Part shown: positions 15,444-22,902 of the stretch, one piece after another
Numbering within the stretch: the stretch's first letter is position 1
Layout of the letters: each line of letters begins with the position of its first letter
Source of the DNA: Bacillota bacterium
GTDB lineage: Bacteria > Bacillota > Clostridia > Oscillospirales > CAG-382
Direction of reading: 5' to 3'
NCBI GenBank assembly: GCA_029550965.1
Contig: JAKPGJ010000042.1
Coordinates: forward strand, 1-35,105
Length of the DNA stretch: 35,105 nucleotides
Program-made: the position numbers and the translations under genes
Notes under the pieces: model-generated
Databases searched by the model: none
Seen by the model: the letters and a program-made list of their open reading frames with translations, nothing else
Told to the model about the DNA's origin: nothing

Positions 15444-15477
15444 TTGCATTTTTATACACGGTTTTGTGTATTATGAT
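15444..15477 (+). promoter_or_regulatory. Candidate promoter and dyad upstream of the purine permease leader
   Basis: TTGCAT (15444-15449) and TATTAT (15469-15474) are spaced by 19 bases, a weak but possible sigma-A promoter. A perfect 6-base dyad, ATACAC-N6-GTGTAT (15454-15459 with 15466-15471), sits in the spacer and overlaps the -10 box, a natural place for a repressor. Both readings are tentative. From 15402 to 15443 I see only AT-rich sequence. Confidence 0.4.
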
Positions 15478-15496
15478 ATACAAGTTTGTGAATGAG

Positions 15497-15620
15497 TTCT
15501 AATAATGTAAACTATTTGTTAACATATCAAAAGCCTGTTGATTTATGTCGCTTTTAATGCTATTCTTGGATTAGAAATGCTTGTACTGTTTCCGGTTAGA
15601 AGCATTTTTTACTTTTTTTT
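15497..15620 (+). promoter_or_regulatory. Structured 5' leader with terminator before the purine permease gene (candidate riboswitch/attenuator)
   Basis: A 7-bp perfect stem P1 (TTCTAAT 15497-15503 with ATTAGAA 15570-15576) encloses two hairpins. P2 is ATGTAAAC 15505-15512 with GTTAACAT 15518-15525 (one mismatch, 5-base loop). P3 is AAAAGC 15529-15534 with GCTTTT 15550-15555 (15-base loop). A terminator hairpin follows at once (AAATGCTT 15575-15582 with AAGCATTT 15600-15607, plus an inner ACTG/CGGT helix) and runs into TTTTTTACTTTTTTTT up to 15620. The terminator shares its first two bases with the 3' strand of P1. The RBS (GGAGGG) begins 11 bases later at 15631. NCS2 permease genes of Firmicutes are often under purine riboswitches, but I do not see that family's conserved junction and loop sequences. 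Confidence 0.6.
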
Positions 15621-15641
15621 ATTTTAAAATGGAGGGTATTT

Positions 15642-17072
15642 ATGCTCGAAAAGTTTTTCAAACTAAAAGAAAATGGCACAAAAGTAACTACAGAAGTAGT
15701 GGCCGGTTTGACAACTTTCTTTGCTATGGCTTACATCATGTTTGTAAACCCAGCTATTTTGTCTCAAACAGGTATGCCGAGCGGAGCAGTTTTCCTTGCC
15801 ACAATAATCGCTTCTGTAATCGGAACGCTTGTAATGGGTCTTTTTGCAAATGTTCCGTATGCACAGGCTCCCGGCATGGGATTAAACGCATTCTTTACTT
15901 TTACGGTCTGCTTTGGACTTGGTTTTTCATGGCAGGAAGCGCTTGCAATGGTTTTCATCTGCGGTGTAGTCAACGTACTCATCACCGTAACCAAAGTAAG
16001 AAAAGCGATTATTAAGTCTATCCCTGTCAGTGTTCAGCACGCTATCGGCGGCGGTATCGGTATCTTTATTGCTTATATCGGAATTAAGAACGCCGGTCTG
16101 ATTAATTTTACTTCCGACCCCAACACATATGTTTTATTAGATAGCGGAACGGTAATAGCAGACAGCAGCGCGGTTCCGGCTCTTGTTGATTTCAACACGC
16201 CGGCACTCTGGCTTGCACTTTTCGGATTGGCTCTGACGCTTGTACTCGTTGTCTGCAAAGCAAAAGGTTCCATTTTGCTTGGTATTTTTATTACAACCGT
16301 TGTCGGCGTTATCATGCAGCTCTGCGGTTTAGAGGTCGGCGTCAAACTTGACTCGATCAATAATATTTCTTTCTCCGCCCCGTTTAAAGAGCTCGGCACC
16401 ACCTTCGGCGCAGCCTTCAAAGGCATGGGAACGCTCTTTAGCGATTTATCAAAACTTCCGCTTGTTCTTTCAACGATTTTCGCATTCAGCCTTTCTGATA
16501 CCTTTGACACCATCGGAACCTTTATCGGTACCGGAAGAAGAACTGGAATCTTCAGCGAAGAAGATCAGAAAGCGCTCGAATCCAGCAGCGGATTTAAATC
16601 TAAAATGGACAAGGCTCTGTTTGCAGACTCCATAGCAACCTCCATTGGCGCAATCTTTGGTACTTCCAACACAACCACTTATGTCGAAAGCGCAGCAGGA
16701 ATCGGCGTAGGCGGACGTACGGGTCTTACCAGCGTAGTTACCGCATTGCTTTTCATTGTCAGCATCATCTTCGCTCCGTTCCTGGGCCTCATCCCCGCCG
16801 CAGCAACCGCTCCCGCGCTGGTAGTTGTCGGTATTATGATGCTCAGCTCCTTCAAAGAAGTTGAATGGTCCGATATTGAAGAAGCAATCCCCGCATTCTT
16901 TGCCGGCATCTTCATGGCTATCTGCTACAGCATTTCTTACGGCATCGCATTCGGTTTCATCACCTACTGCCTCGTAAAATGCTTCAGACGTCAGGCAAAG
17001 GATATTCATCCGATTCTTTGGGTATCCACCGCATTATTCATACTCAACTTTGTAATTCTTGCGTTAATCTAA
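15642..17072 (+). CDS. NCS2 family purine permease (AzgA/PbuG-like)
   Basis: The 476-residue membrane protein has the family layout of about 14 hydrophobic segments. It shows the AzgA-group motifs VVAGLTTFFAMAYIMFVNP near the N-terminus, APGMGLNAFFTFTVC, AIGGGIGIFIAYIGIKNAG, SLSDTFDTIGTFIGTG and TTTYVESAAGIGVGGRTGLT. Members import hypoxanthine, guanine or adenine with protons for purine salvage; the exact base cannot be read from sequence. The ATG has GGAGGG 5 bases upstream. The gene stands alone, with a structured leader and terminator upstream (15497-15620) and a strong terminator downstream, which suggests regulation by premature termination. Confidence 0.95.
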   Translation: MLEKFFKLKENGTKVTTEVVAGLTTFFAMAYIMFVNPAILSQTGMPSGAVFLATIIASVIGTLVMGLFANVPYAQAPGMGLNAFFTFTVCFGLGFSWQEALAMVFICGVVNVLITVTKVRKAIIKSIPVSVQHAIGGGIGIFIAYIGIKNAGLINFTSDPNTYVLLDSGTVIADSSAVPALVDFNTPALWLALFGLALTLVLVVCKAKGSILLGIFITTVVGVIMQLCGLEVGVKLDSINNISFSAPFKELGTTFGAAFKGMGTLFSDLSKLPLVLSTIFAFSLSDTFDTIGTFIGTGRRTGIFSEEDQKALESSSGFKSKMDKALFADSIATSIGAIFGTSNTTTYVESAAGIGVGGRTGLTSVVTALLFIVSIIFAPFLGLIPAAATAPALVVVGIMMLSSFKEVEWSDIEEAIPAFFAGIFMAICYSISYGIAFGFITYCLVKCFRRQAKDIHPILWVSTALFILNFVILALI

Positions 17073-17089
17073 TTTGCAATAAACTTCCG

Positions 17090-17121
17090 GCGTGCCGCGG
17101 ATACTGCGGCACGCTTTTTTT
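17090..17121 (+). terminator. Intrinsic terminator after the purine permease gene
   Basis: A 9-bp GC-rich perfect stem (17090-17098 with 17106-17114) with a 7-base loop is followed by seven Ts, 17 bases after the permease stop codon. Confidence 0.95.
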
Positions 17122-17149
17122 ATTATAGAAATAATTTCTTGCCGACTGG

Positions 17150-17178
17150 TTGAAAATAGTGGTGAATTGTTGTATAAT
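17150..17178 (+). promoter_or_regulatory. Sigma-A promoter of the queA-miaA-division gene operon
   Basis: TTGAAA (17150-17155) and a perfect TATAAT (17173-17178) are separated by 17 bases, about 50 bases before queA. No terminator is visible until after the rluD-type gene at 27087 or beyond, so this promoter may drive at least 10 genes. Confidence 0.8.
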
Positions 17179-17228
17179 GTAGTTTGTTATAATCTAAACA
17201 GAAAACCATAAAAAGGAAGTAACCAATT

Positions 17229-18269
17229 TTGAACCTGATGCATAAATCCGCCTATTATTACGAGCTTCCCGAACGGCTCATCGCGCAAACGCCTCTTGAG
17301 AAGCGGGACTGCTCAAGGCTCTTTGTTGTTCACAAAGACAGCGGAGAATTCGAGCATAAACGGTTCTTTGAGATAGAAAGCTATCTGAACAAAGGCGACT
17401 GCCTTGTCATCAACGACACGCGCGTGATCCCGGCGCGGATTTTCGGCAAAAGCGAACGCCACGCCGGCGAAGTCGAGACGGTGCTGCTAAAGCGCTCCGA
17501 CGTTCCGGGCGTTGAAGAATGGGAGTGCCTTACGAGACCGGGCAAAAAAACAAAAGTCGGCGAGAAAATCTTTTATCCGCACGGGCTGACCGGAACGGTA
17601 GTCGATGTTCTGGACGGCGGCGTGCGGAAAATACGCTTTGAATGCGAAGGCATTTTTCTCGAAGTGCTCGAAAAAATCGGAACGATGCCCCTACCGCCCT
17701 ACATCACCAAAAAGCTGGACGACCAGGAGCGTTATCAAACCGTATATGCGAAAATCAAAGGCTCTGCCGCGGCACCGACAGCAGGGCTTCATTTCACACC
17801 GGAGCTGTTAAAAAAGCTCGAGGACAAAGGCGTCGTCATCGCGCGGGTGCTTTTGCACGTCGGGCTCGGAACCTTCCGCCCGGTCAAGGAAGAAGAAATC
17901 ACCCGGCATAAAATGCATTCGGAGTATATCAAAGTCACGCCCGAAGCGGCGGAAGTCATCAATAAAGCAAAACAAAACGGCGGCAGAATATTCGCGGTCG
18001 GGACAACCTGCACCAGAGTGCTCGAGACCGTCGCGGACGAGAACGGCGTCATGCGCCCGTTCGAAGGCGAGACGGATATCTTCATCTATCCCGGCTACCG
18101 CTTCAAAGCCGTGGACGCGCTGATTACCAACTTCCATCTGCCGGAGAGCACGCTGATTATGCTGGTCGCGGCGTTCGCCGGCTACGATTTGACCATGGCG
18201 GCTTACAACGAAGCCGTCCGGCAGGAGTACCGGTTCTTTTCTTTCGGCGACGCGATGCTGCTGCTGTAG
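17229..18269 (+). CDS. queA: S-adenosylmethionine:tRNA ribosyltransferase-isomerase
   Basis: The 346-residue product matches QueA end to end: [24 protein letters not shown] at the N-terminus, then [15 protein letters not shown], then [12 protein letters not shown], then [18 protein letters not shown], and [17 protein letters not shown] near the C-terminus. QueA adds the ribosyl part of SAM to preQ1 at position 34 of tRNAs with GUN anticodons, giving epoxyqueuosine. The start is a TTG at 17229, supported by AGGAAG 9 bases upstream; ATG at 17238 is 18 bases from that site. No other queuosine genes (tgt, queC-F) are in the window. It is the first gene after the promoter at 17150. Confidence 0.97.
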   Translation: MNLMHKSAYYYELPERLIAQTPLEKRDCSRLFVVHKDSGEFEHKRFFEIESYLNKGDCLVINDTRVIPARIFGKSERHAGEVETVLLKRSDVPGVEEWECLTRPGKKTKVGEKIFYPHGLTGTVVDVLDGGVRKIRFECEGIFLEVLEKIGTMPLPPYITKKLDDQERYQTVYAKIKGSAAAPTAGLHFTPELLKKLEDKGVVIARVLLHVGLGTFRPVKEEEITRHKMHSEYIKVTPEAAEVINKAKQNGGRIFAVGTTCTRVLETVADENGVMRPFEGETDIFIYPGYRFKAVDALITNFHLPESTLIMLVAAFAGYDLTMAAYNEAVRQEYRFFSFGDAMLLL

Positions 18270-18305
18270 GGCGAATCGCAAAATTCTAAAAAGGAGTATG
18301 GCTTT

Positions 18306-19232
18306 TTGGATAAAATCCCCGTTATCGCGATTGTCGGCGTTACCGCATCCGGAAAAAGCGAGCTTGCGTTAAGGCTTTGCGAGCATATCGGCGGCGAGAT
18401 TATCAGCGGCGACTCCATGCAGATATACCGCGGCATGGATATCGGCACAGCCAAGCCGACGCCGGAAGAACAAGCGCGCGTCCCGCACCACTTAATCGAT
18501 ATCGCGGACATTACCGAGGCGTTCTCGGTCGCGCTGTTTGTAGAGAAAGCGGCGCGGGCGGCAAAAGAAATCGCCGCCAGAGGCAAAATGCCGGTTGTGG
18601 TCGGCGGAACGGGGCTGTATATCCAGATGCTGCTGAACGGAAGAATGCTTCCGGAGATGGATTCGAACGAGGAACTGCGCAGACAGCTGTACGAAAAAGC
18701 GGAAAACGAGGGCAACCAGGCGCTGCACGACTATTTAAACAGCATCGACCCGGAAAGCGCGGCCGCCATTCACCCCAACAACGTAAAAAGAGTGGTCAGA
18801 GCGATTGAGATTTATCTGACGACCGGGTTGACCAAAACGCAGCAGAACGAGCTGAGCAGGCAGGGGGTAAGCCCCTTTGATTATAAACTGTTGTACCTTT
18901 ATAGTCCGGACAGGCAGTTTTTGTACGACCGGATCAACGCCCGCGTGGACAAGATGATGGCCGCCGGGCTGGAGGAAGAGGTCAGAAGGCTGTACGCGCG
19001 GGGGCTCGCGGATACGCCCACGGCTTCCCAGGCAATCGGATACAAAGAGTTTTTCCCCTACTTTGAAGGTAAAATCGACCTTGACACCGTCGTTTCCGAC
19101 ATCAAACAGCATACGAGAAATTACGCCAAGCGGCAGATTACCTTCTTCAACCGGATGGAGAACAAAACGGTAATAGACATTTCTGCCGGCAGCGAGGAAG
19201 TGTTTCAGAAGGCAATAGAGGTTTGCCGATAA
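18306..19232 (+). CDS. miaA: tRNA dimethylallyltransferase
   Basis: The 308-residue product has the P-loop GVTASGKS (residues 11-18), the DSMQIYRGMDIGTAKP motif, the HHLIDI motif and VVGGTGLYIQMLLNG, all diagnostic of MiaA. It adds a dimethylallyl group to A37 of tRNAs reading UNN codons, the first step toward ms2i6A. The start is TTG, with AGGAG 9 bases upstream; the nearby ATG at 18298 is in another frame. With queA it forms a pair of anticodon-loop modification genes, 36 bases apart. Confidence 0.97.
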   Translation: MDKIPVIAIVGVTASGKSELALRLCEHIGGEIISGDSMQIYRGMDIGTAKPTPEEQARVPHHLIDIADITEAFSVALFVEKAARAAKEIAARGKMPVVVGGTGLYIQMLLNGRMLPEMDSNEELRRQLYEKAENEGNQALHDYLNSIDPESAAAIHPNNVKRVVRAIEIYLTTGLTKTQQNELSRQGVSPFDYKLLYLYSPDRQFLYDRINARVDKMMAAGLEEEVRRLYARGLADTPTASQAIGYKEFFPYFEGKIDLDTVVSDIKQHTRNYAKRQITFFNRMENKTVIDISAGSEEVFQKAIEVCR

Positions 19233-19249
19233 AACAGGAGGTGTTCAGG

Positions 19250-20512
19250 CTGAAAAGTCAATTTGCAAAGCAGTTCTTGATGACTTTGCTCTCACTGTTT
19301 ATTATCGCATATATAGTATTGCAGCTTGCCTTGAACGTCGGCGATCTTGTCGAAATCGAAACGGTTACGTACGCTTCCGCGACCGAAAAACTTGAGCTGA
19401 CCGCCTATCTTTTCCGGGATGAAACGCCCATCGCCGCTTTGTCGTGGGGCGTAAACAGCTACTTCTTCGACGACGGCGAAAGGGTGGCCAAAGGCGAACA
19501 GCTCGCGGTTACATACACCAACGAAAACGACGCGATGATTCAGAATAAAATAAAAAACATCAATAAAAAAATCAACATTCTAAAAAAGAGCGCAGTCAAC
19601 TACGGTTCGTCTACGACGGACATTGAAAAGCTGGACAAAATCATATCCGACGTCACGCTCGAAATGCTAAAAGCCATCCGAAAAAACGATTTACCGGGAG
19701 CGCTCCGCTACAAGGAAGAGCTGACGATACAGAACAACCGGTACGCGGCGCTGAACTCTTCTCAGAACAACTACAACTCGCAGATATTGACGCTTGAAAA
19801 CGAGAAAAAAGCGCTCGAGCGCATGCTGCAAAGCGAGGGCGCGGCCTATACGGCTTCCGTGCCCGGATATTTCTACTCCACGCTGGACGGGTATGAAAAC
19901 ATTTTCACCATGGAAAAGCTGGAAAATCTCACGTTGAGCGCTTTTGAGCAGTTAAAAAACGCCGTGCCCGACGATAATCTGATCAGAAACTCGATCGGAA
20001 AACTGGTGCTCAGTCCGAACTGGTACATCGCCTGCGAGATGGACAAGCGCACGGCGAGCAATTACGTAAAAGGAAAAAGCTACAATTTCGATTTTCCCAT
20101 GTCGTCCGATATGATTATCAGCATGAAGCTGGACCGGGTCATCACCCAGAGCGACCAGGATAAGGCGGTTTTGATCTTCTGCAGCAACATCATGCCCGAC
20201 GGGTTTAACTATTTACGGATGCAGACGGTCAGGCTCATGCTGAAAACCTATGAAGGCTTAAGGATTCCCACTTCCGCGCTGCGCAAAATCAACGGCGAGA
20301 CCGGCGTTTACGCTTTGAACGGAAACAAGATCGTGTTTAAGAAAACAGAGGTGCTTTTTGAGGAAAACGGCTATTATATCTGTACGCTGCCCGTTGACCC
20401 CGCTTACCCCAATCGAAAGAACATCGCGTACGTTTCCAAAACGCAGCTTTCTCTGTACGACACCGTCATTTCTTCCGGCAGAGACATTTATGAAGGGAAA
20501 GTGCTTCAGTAA
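19250..20512 (+). CDS. HlyD-like membrane-anchored adaptor protein of the division gene cluster
   Basis: The product of about 420 residues has one N-terminal membrane anchor (FLMTLLSLFIIAYIVLQLAL) and then an extracytoplasmic part. A barrel-sandwich-like segment (YFFDDGERVAKGEQLAV) flanks a long coiled coil (about residues 90-200), and a C-terminal half has further beta segments. This is the layout of HlyD/RND-type periplasmic adaptors, though no transporter gene is present. Its place between miaA and the yggS-sepF genes suggests an envelope or division role; that is inference. The start is uncertain: the frame opens at TTG 19223 inside miaA, but a perfect AGGAGG (19236-19241) points to CTG at 19250, 8 bases downstream. 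GTG at 19241 would overlap that site. Confidence 0.75.
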   Translation: MKSQFAKQFLMTLLSLFIIAYIVLQLALNVGDLVEIETVTYASATEKLELTAYLFRDETPIAALSWGVNSYFFDDGERVAKGEQLAVTYTNENDAMIQNKIKNINKKINILKKSAVNYGSSTTDIEKLDKIISDVTLEMLKAIRKNDLPGALRYKEELTIQNNRYAALNSSQNNYNSQILTLENEKKALERMLQSEGAAYTASVPGYFYSTLDGYENIFTMEKLENLTLSAFEQLKNAVPDDNLIRNSIGKLVLSPNWYIACEMDKRTASNYVKGKSYNFDFPMSSDMIISMKLDRVITQSDQDKAVLIFCSNIMPDGFNYLRMQTVRLMLKTYEGLRIPTSALRKINGETGVYALNGNKIVFKKTEVLFEENGYYICTLPVDPAYPNRKNIAYVSKTQLSLYDTVISSGRDIYEGKVLQ

Positions 20513-21195
20513 TGTATGACAAGCGGCAAATCAAGGAGAATATAGAAAGAATCATTAAGGAAATAAACGGAAGAGCGGCGCTGCTCGCGGCGACCAAGAC
20601 GGTTCCGCCGGAGATTATCAATTTCGCCGCCGACTGCGGGATAACGCTGATCGGCGAAAACCGCGTTCAGGAACTTTTGGAAAAATACGACAAAATCGAC
20701 CGCGACAGGCTTGATATACACTTTATCGGGCATCTTCAGCGCAACAAGGTGAAGTACATCATCGACAAGGTGAGCCTGATTCATTCCGTCGACAGCCTGG
20801 CGCTGGCGCAGACCATAGACCAATACGCCTACCGCGCCGGAAAGCGCATGGATGTCCTTGTGGAAGTCAACATCGGAAACGAACCGTCCAAGTACGGCAT
20901 ACAATTTGAAGAGATAGACGAATTGATCGAAAAAATCAGCGCGCTGGAGAATATTCGGGTGCGCGGACTGATGGCAATACCGCCGGTATGTGAAAATTCA
21001 CAAGAAAACATTGTTTTTTTCAAGAAATTAAGCAAAAAATTTATTGACATATTCGGCAAAAAAGTAGATAATAGTAACATAGGCATATTGTCTATTGGCA
21101 TGAGCAACGATTATCTGCAGGCAATAGAGTGCGGTTCTACGCTCGTCAGAATCGGGTCTGCAATTTTCGGACCGAGAGATTATTCAAAGGTTTGA
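20512..21195 (+). CDS. yggS: YggS family pyridoxal phosphate homeostasis protein
   Basis: The 227-residue product matches the YggS/YlmE/PLPBP family: LLAATKTVPPE with the PLP-binding Lys29, then GENRVQELLEKY, then DIHFIGHLQRNKVKYI, then VEVNIGNEPSKYGI, and SIGMSNDYLQAIECGSTLVRIGSAIFG at the end. These single-domain PLP proteins have no clear enzyme activity and balance vitamin B6 and amino-acid pools. The ATG overlaps the stop codon of the preceding gene (TAATG), suggesting coupling. The position next to sepF is the same as in Bacillus (ylmE-ylmF). Confidence 0.97.
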   Translation: MYDKRQIKENIERIIKEINGRAALLAATKTVPPEIINFAADCGITLIGENRVQELLEKYDKIDRDRLDIHFIGHLQRNKVKYIIDKVSLIHSVDSLALAQTIDQYAYRAGKRMDVLVEVNIGNEPSKYGIQFEEIDELIEKISALENIRVRGLMAIPPVCENSQENIVFFKKLSKKFIDIFGKKVDNSNIGILSIGMSNDYLQAIECGSTLVRIGSAIFGPRDYSKV

Positions 21196-21255
21196 TTTTC
21201 ACAGGGACGTTTCGTTTATAGAAAACAACTTTTTAAAAATATTTGGAGGTTTAAA

Positions 21256-21720
21256 ATGGGATTGTTCAACCGCTTTTCGGATCTTTTTAAGACCGAAGAA
21301 GATTATGACGAAGGATATGATACCTCTTACGAGGATGAAGCTGTCGAGGAACAGGACGCGCCGCAGCAGCAAACCGTAACCCCCCGTCAGACACAGCAGT
21401 CTGCGCAATCGAGGGCTACGAGCGGAATAAACTCCTCTATGGCGCTGGAGATGAAGGTTATCAAGCCCGAAAGATTCGAAGCCGTCACGCAGATTGGCGA
21501 TCACCTTCTGGCGCGCCGTACCGTCGTGCTGAACCTTGAGGATACCAACAAAGAAACTGTCAGAAGAATTATAGATTTCTGCTCCGGAGTAGCGTTTGCC
21601 ATTGAGGGCCAGATTAAGCGTGTCGCGAACTCCACATATATCATTACGCCGAAAAACGTCGACGTTTCGGGCGACCAGCCGGAGCGCGACGAACCCAAAT
21701 CTCAACGGGAGCTCTTTTAG
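21256..21720 (+). CDS. sepF: Cell division protein SepF
   Basis: The 154-residue product has the SepF plan. It begins with a short N-terminal membrane-binding helix (MGLFNRFSDLF), followed by an acidic, Gln-rich linker (residues 14-60). The C-terminal domain carries VIKPERFEAVTQIGDHLLARRTVVLNL, then RRIIDFCSGVAFAIEGQIKRVANSTYIITP. SepF polymerises into rings and tethers FtsZ to the membrane at the septum. GGAGG lies 8 bases before the ATG. It sits between yggS and yggT, as in many Firmicutes. Confidence 0.97.
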   Translation: MGLFNRFSDLFKTEEDYDEGYDTSYEDEAVEEQDAPQQQTVTPRQTQQSAQSRATSGINSSMALEMKVIKPERFEAVTQIGDHLLARRTVVLNLEDTNKETVRRIIDFCSGVAFAIEGQIKRVANSTYIITPKNVDVSGDQPERDEPKSQRELF

Positions 21721-21746
21721 CGTTTTCCAAATCGCAGGTGATTGTC

Positions 21747-22031
21747 TTGACCGAGTTCATTCTAATTTTATCATCGACTGTGGCGGTGTTCATCACCGCC
21801 TTAAGCTATATGATTTTAGCGCGGGTACTGCTGCAGTTTTTCGGAACCGACGAATCAAAAATGTATCAGTTCTGCTATGCCGTAACCGAGCCAGTCGTTT
21901 CGCCGGTCAGAGACGCGTTGTCCCATTTTGAATATTTGGAAGATATCCCTGTGGATTTCTCCTATCTCGCGACATTCATGCTTTTGACATTCGTAAGATT
22001 GATTTTACCTCCTGTCACGAATTTTCTGTAA
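21747..22031 (+). CDS. YggT family membrane protein
   Basis: The product of about 95 residues has two hydrophobic segments with the YggT motif pair: ILARVLLQFF in the first and VVSPVRDAL followed by DFSYLATFMLLTFVRLIL in the second. The family (YlmG in Bacillus) is conserved next to sepF and linked to division and envelope organisation, with unclear mechanism. GTG at 21738 is an alternative start, but AGGTGA (21736-21741) is well placed only for this TTG. Confidence 0.9.
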   Translation: MTEFILILSSTVAVFITALSYMILARVLLQFFGTDESKMYQFCYAVTEPVVSPVRDALSHFEYLEDIPVDFSYLATFMLLTFVRLILPPVTNFL

Positions 22032-22086
22032 ACCGAACATAAATTAACTCGTAACTGCCCGAAAGGCTGAAAGGACGGATAAGGAA

Positions 22087-22824
22087 ATGCTTGCGCCACA
22101 CGAACTGAAAAACAAATCTTTTACAAAAAGCTTCAAGGGATATAATCCCGCGGAAGTCGACGAGTATATCGAGTTTTTAATAGAGAAATATACCGAGGCG
22201 TATAAAGAGAACAACGAGCTCGAGAGAAAGCTGCGCGTCGTTGTCAACAACCTCGATGAAATAAAGGAAGAGGAAGAGTCCATCCGGAACACCCTGATTT
22301 CGGCGCAAAAAATGGGCGAGAAGATTATCCGCGAAGCGAACGAGCGCGCGGAGATTATCACGAGTGCCATCAAGGACAGATGCGACGCCATCATAGCCGA
22401 GTTTAAGGAGCAGCTTAAGAAAGAGAAGGAGGAAATGTGGACCATCCGGACCCGCATTCTCGACTTCAAGAAGAATGTTTTCGATCTTTACCGCAAACAT
22501 ATCGAAGAGCTGACCAATCTGTCTGTCAACGAAATCGAGGACATCGTTCTTCCCGACGAGGACGCGATCGTTTCCGGCATCTTTACGGACGTCAAGAGCA
22601 CGATTGAAGCCGAGCTGAAGAAGAACGAGGAAGACGAGCCGAAAATGGCCGAGGATCCCGCCGTTACGGGCGAAATCGAAGCCGTCGAAACGGAGGAAAA
22701 GACAGACGAGGCCGAGGACATGGACGAGGAAGACGTTACCGACGCGATTGTCGAGGAAAAGAAGGACGACAACGACGCGGTCGAGGACGAGTACCTCAAC
22801 TTTATTAAAGACGAAAATAAGTAA
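22087..22824 (+). CDS. divIVA: DivIVA-like coiled-coil protein
   Basis: The 245-residue product begins with the DivIVA membrane-binding region (MLAPHELKNKSFTKSFKGYNPAEVDEYIEFL, with the F-x-x-x-x-x-GY-x-x-x-EVD pattern). A long coiled coil (about residues 30-150) and a very acidic tail (about 165-245, mostly Glu, Asp and Val) follow. DivIVA proteins bind curved membrane at poles and septa and recruit division or cell-wall factors. The acidic tail is longer than in typical homologues. The gene ends the division cluster and is followed by ileS, as is common in Firmicutes. Confidence 0.92.
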   Translation: MLAPHELKNKSFTKSFKGYNPAEVDEYIEFLIEKYTEAYKENNELERKLRVVVNNLDEIKEEEESIRNTLISAQKMGEKIIREANERAEIITSAIKDRCDAIIAEFKEQLKKEKEEMWTIRTRILDFKKNVFDLYRKHIEELTNLSVNEIEDIVLPDEDAIVSGIFTDVKSTIEAELKKNEEDEPKMAEDPAVTGEIEAVETEEKTDEAEDMDEEDVTDAIVEEKKDDNDAVEDEYLNFIKDENK

Positions 22825-22864
22825 TTCTTATATACAATACTAAATTCGCTACCGAAAGGAATGG

Positions 22865-22888
22865 GAACTGGACTGCCGAACGCAGTTC
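22865..22888 (+). other. Hairpin between a displaced RBS and the ileS start
   Basis: GAACTG (22865-22870) and CAGTTC (22883-22888) form a 6-bp stem with a 12-base loop. A good AAAGGA (22855-22860) lies just upstream, but 42 bases from the ileS ATG; nothing like an RBS is nearer. Folding would shorten that distance. The site may instead serve an 11-codon frame (22861-22896) that starts too close to it. Confidence 0.4.
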
Positions 22889-22902
22889 TTTGTTGATACA
22901 GT

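Noticed and set aside
15480-15620. Standard purine riboswitch before the NCS2 permease
   Set aside because: The conserved junction and loop sequences of that family could not be found; only a generic structured leader is claimed.
22825-22902. T-box leader before ileS
   Set aside because: The gap is only 78 bases and shows neither a T-box sequence nor a terminator.
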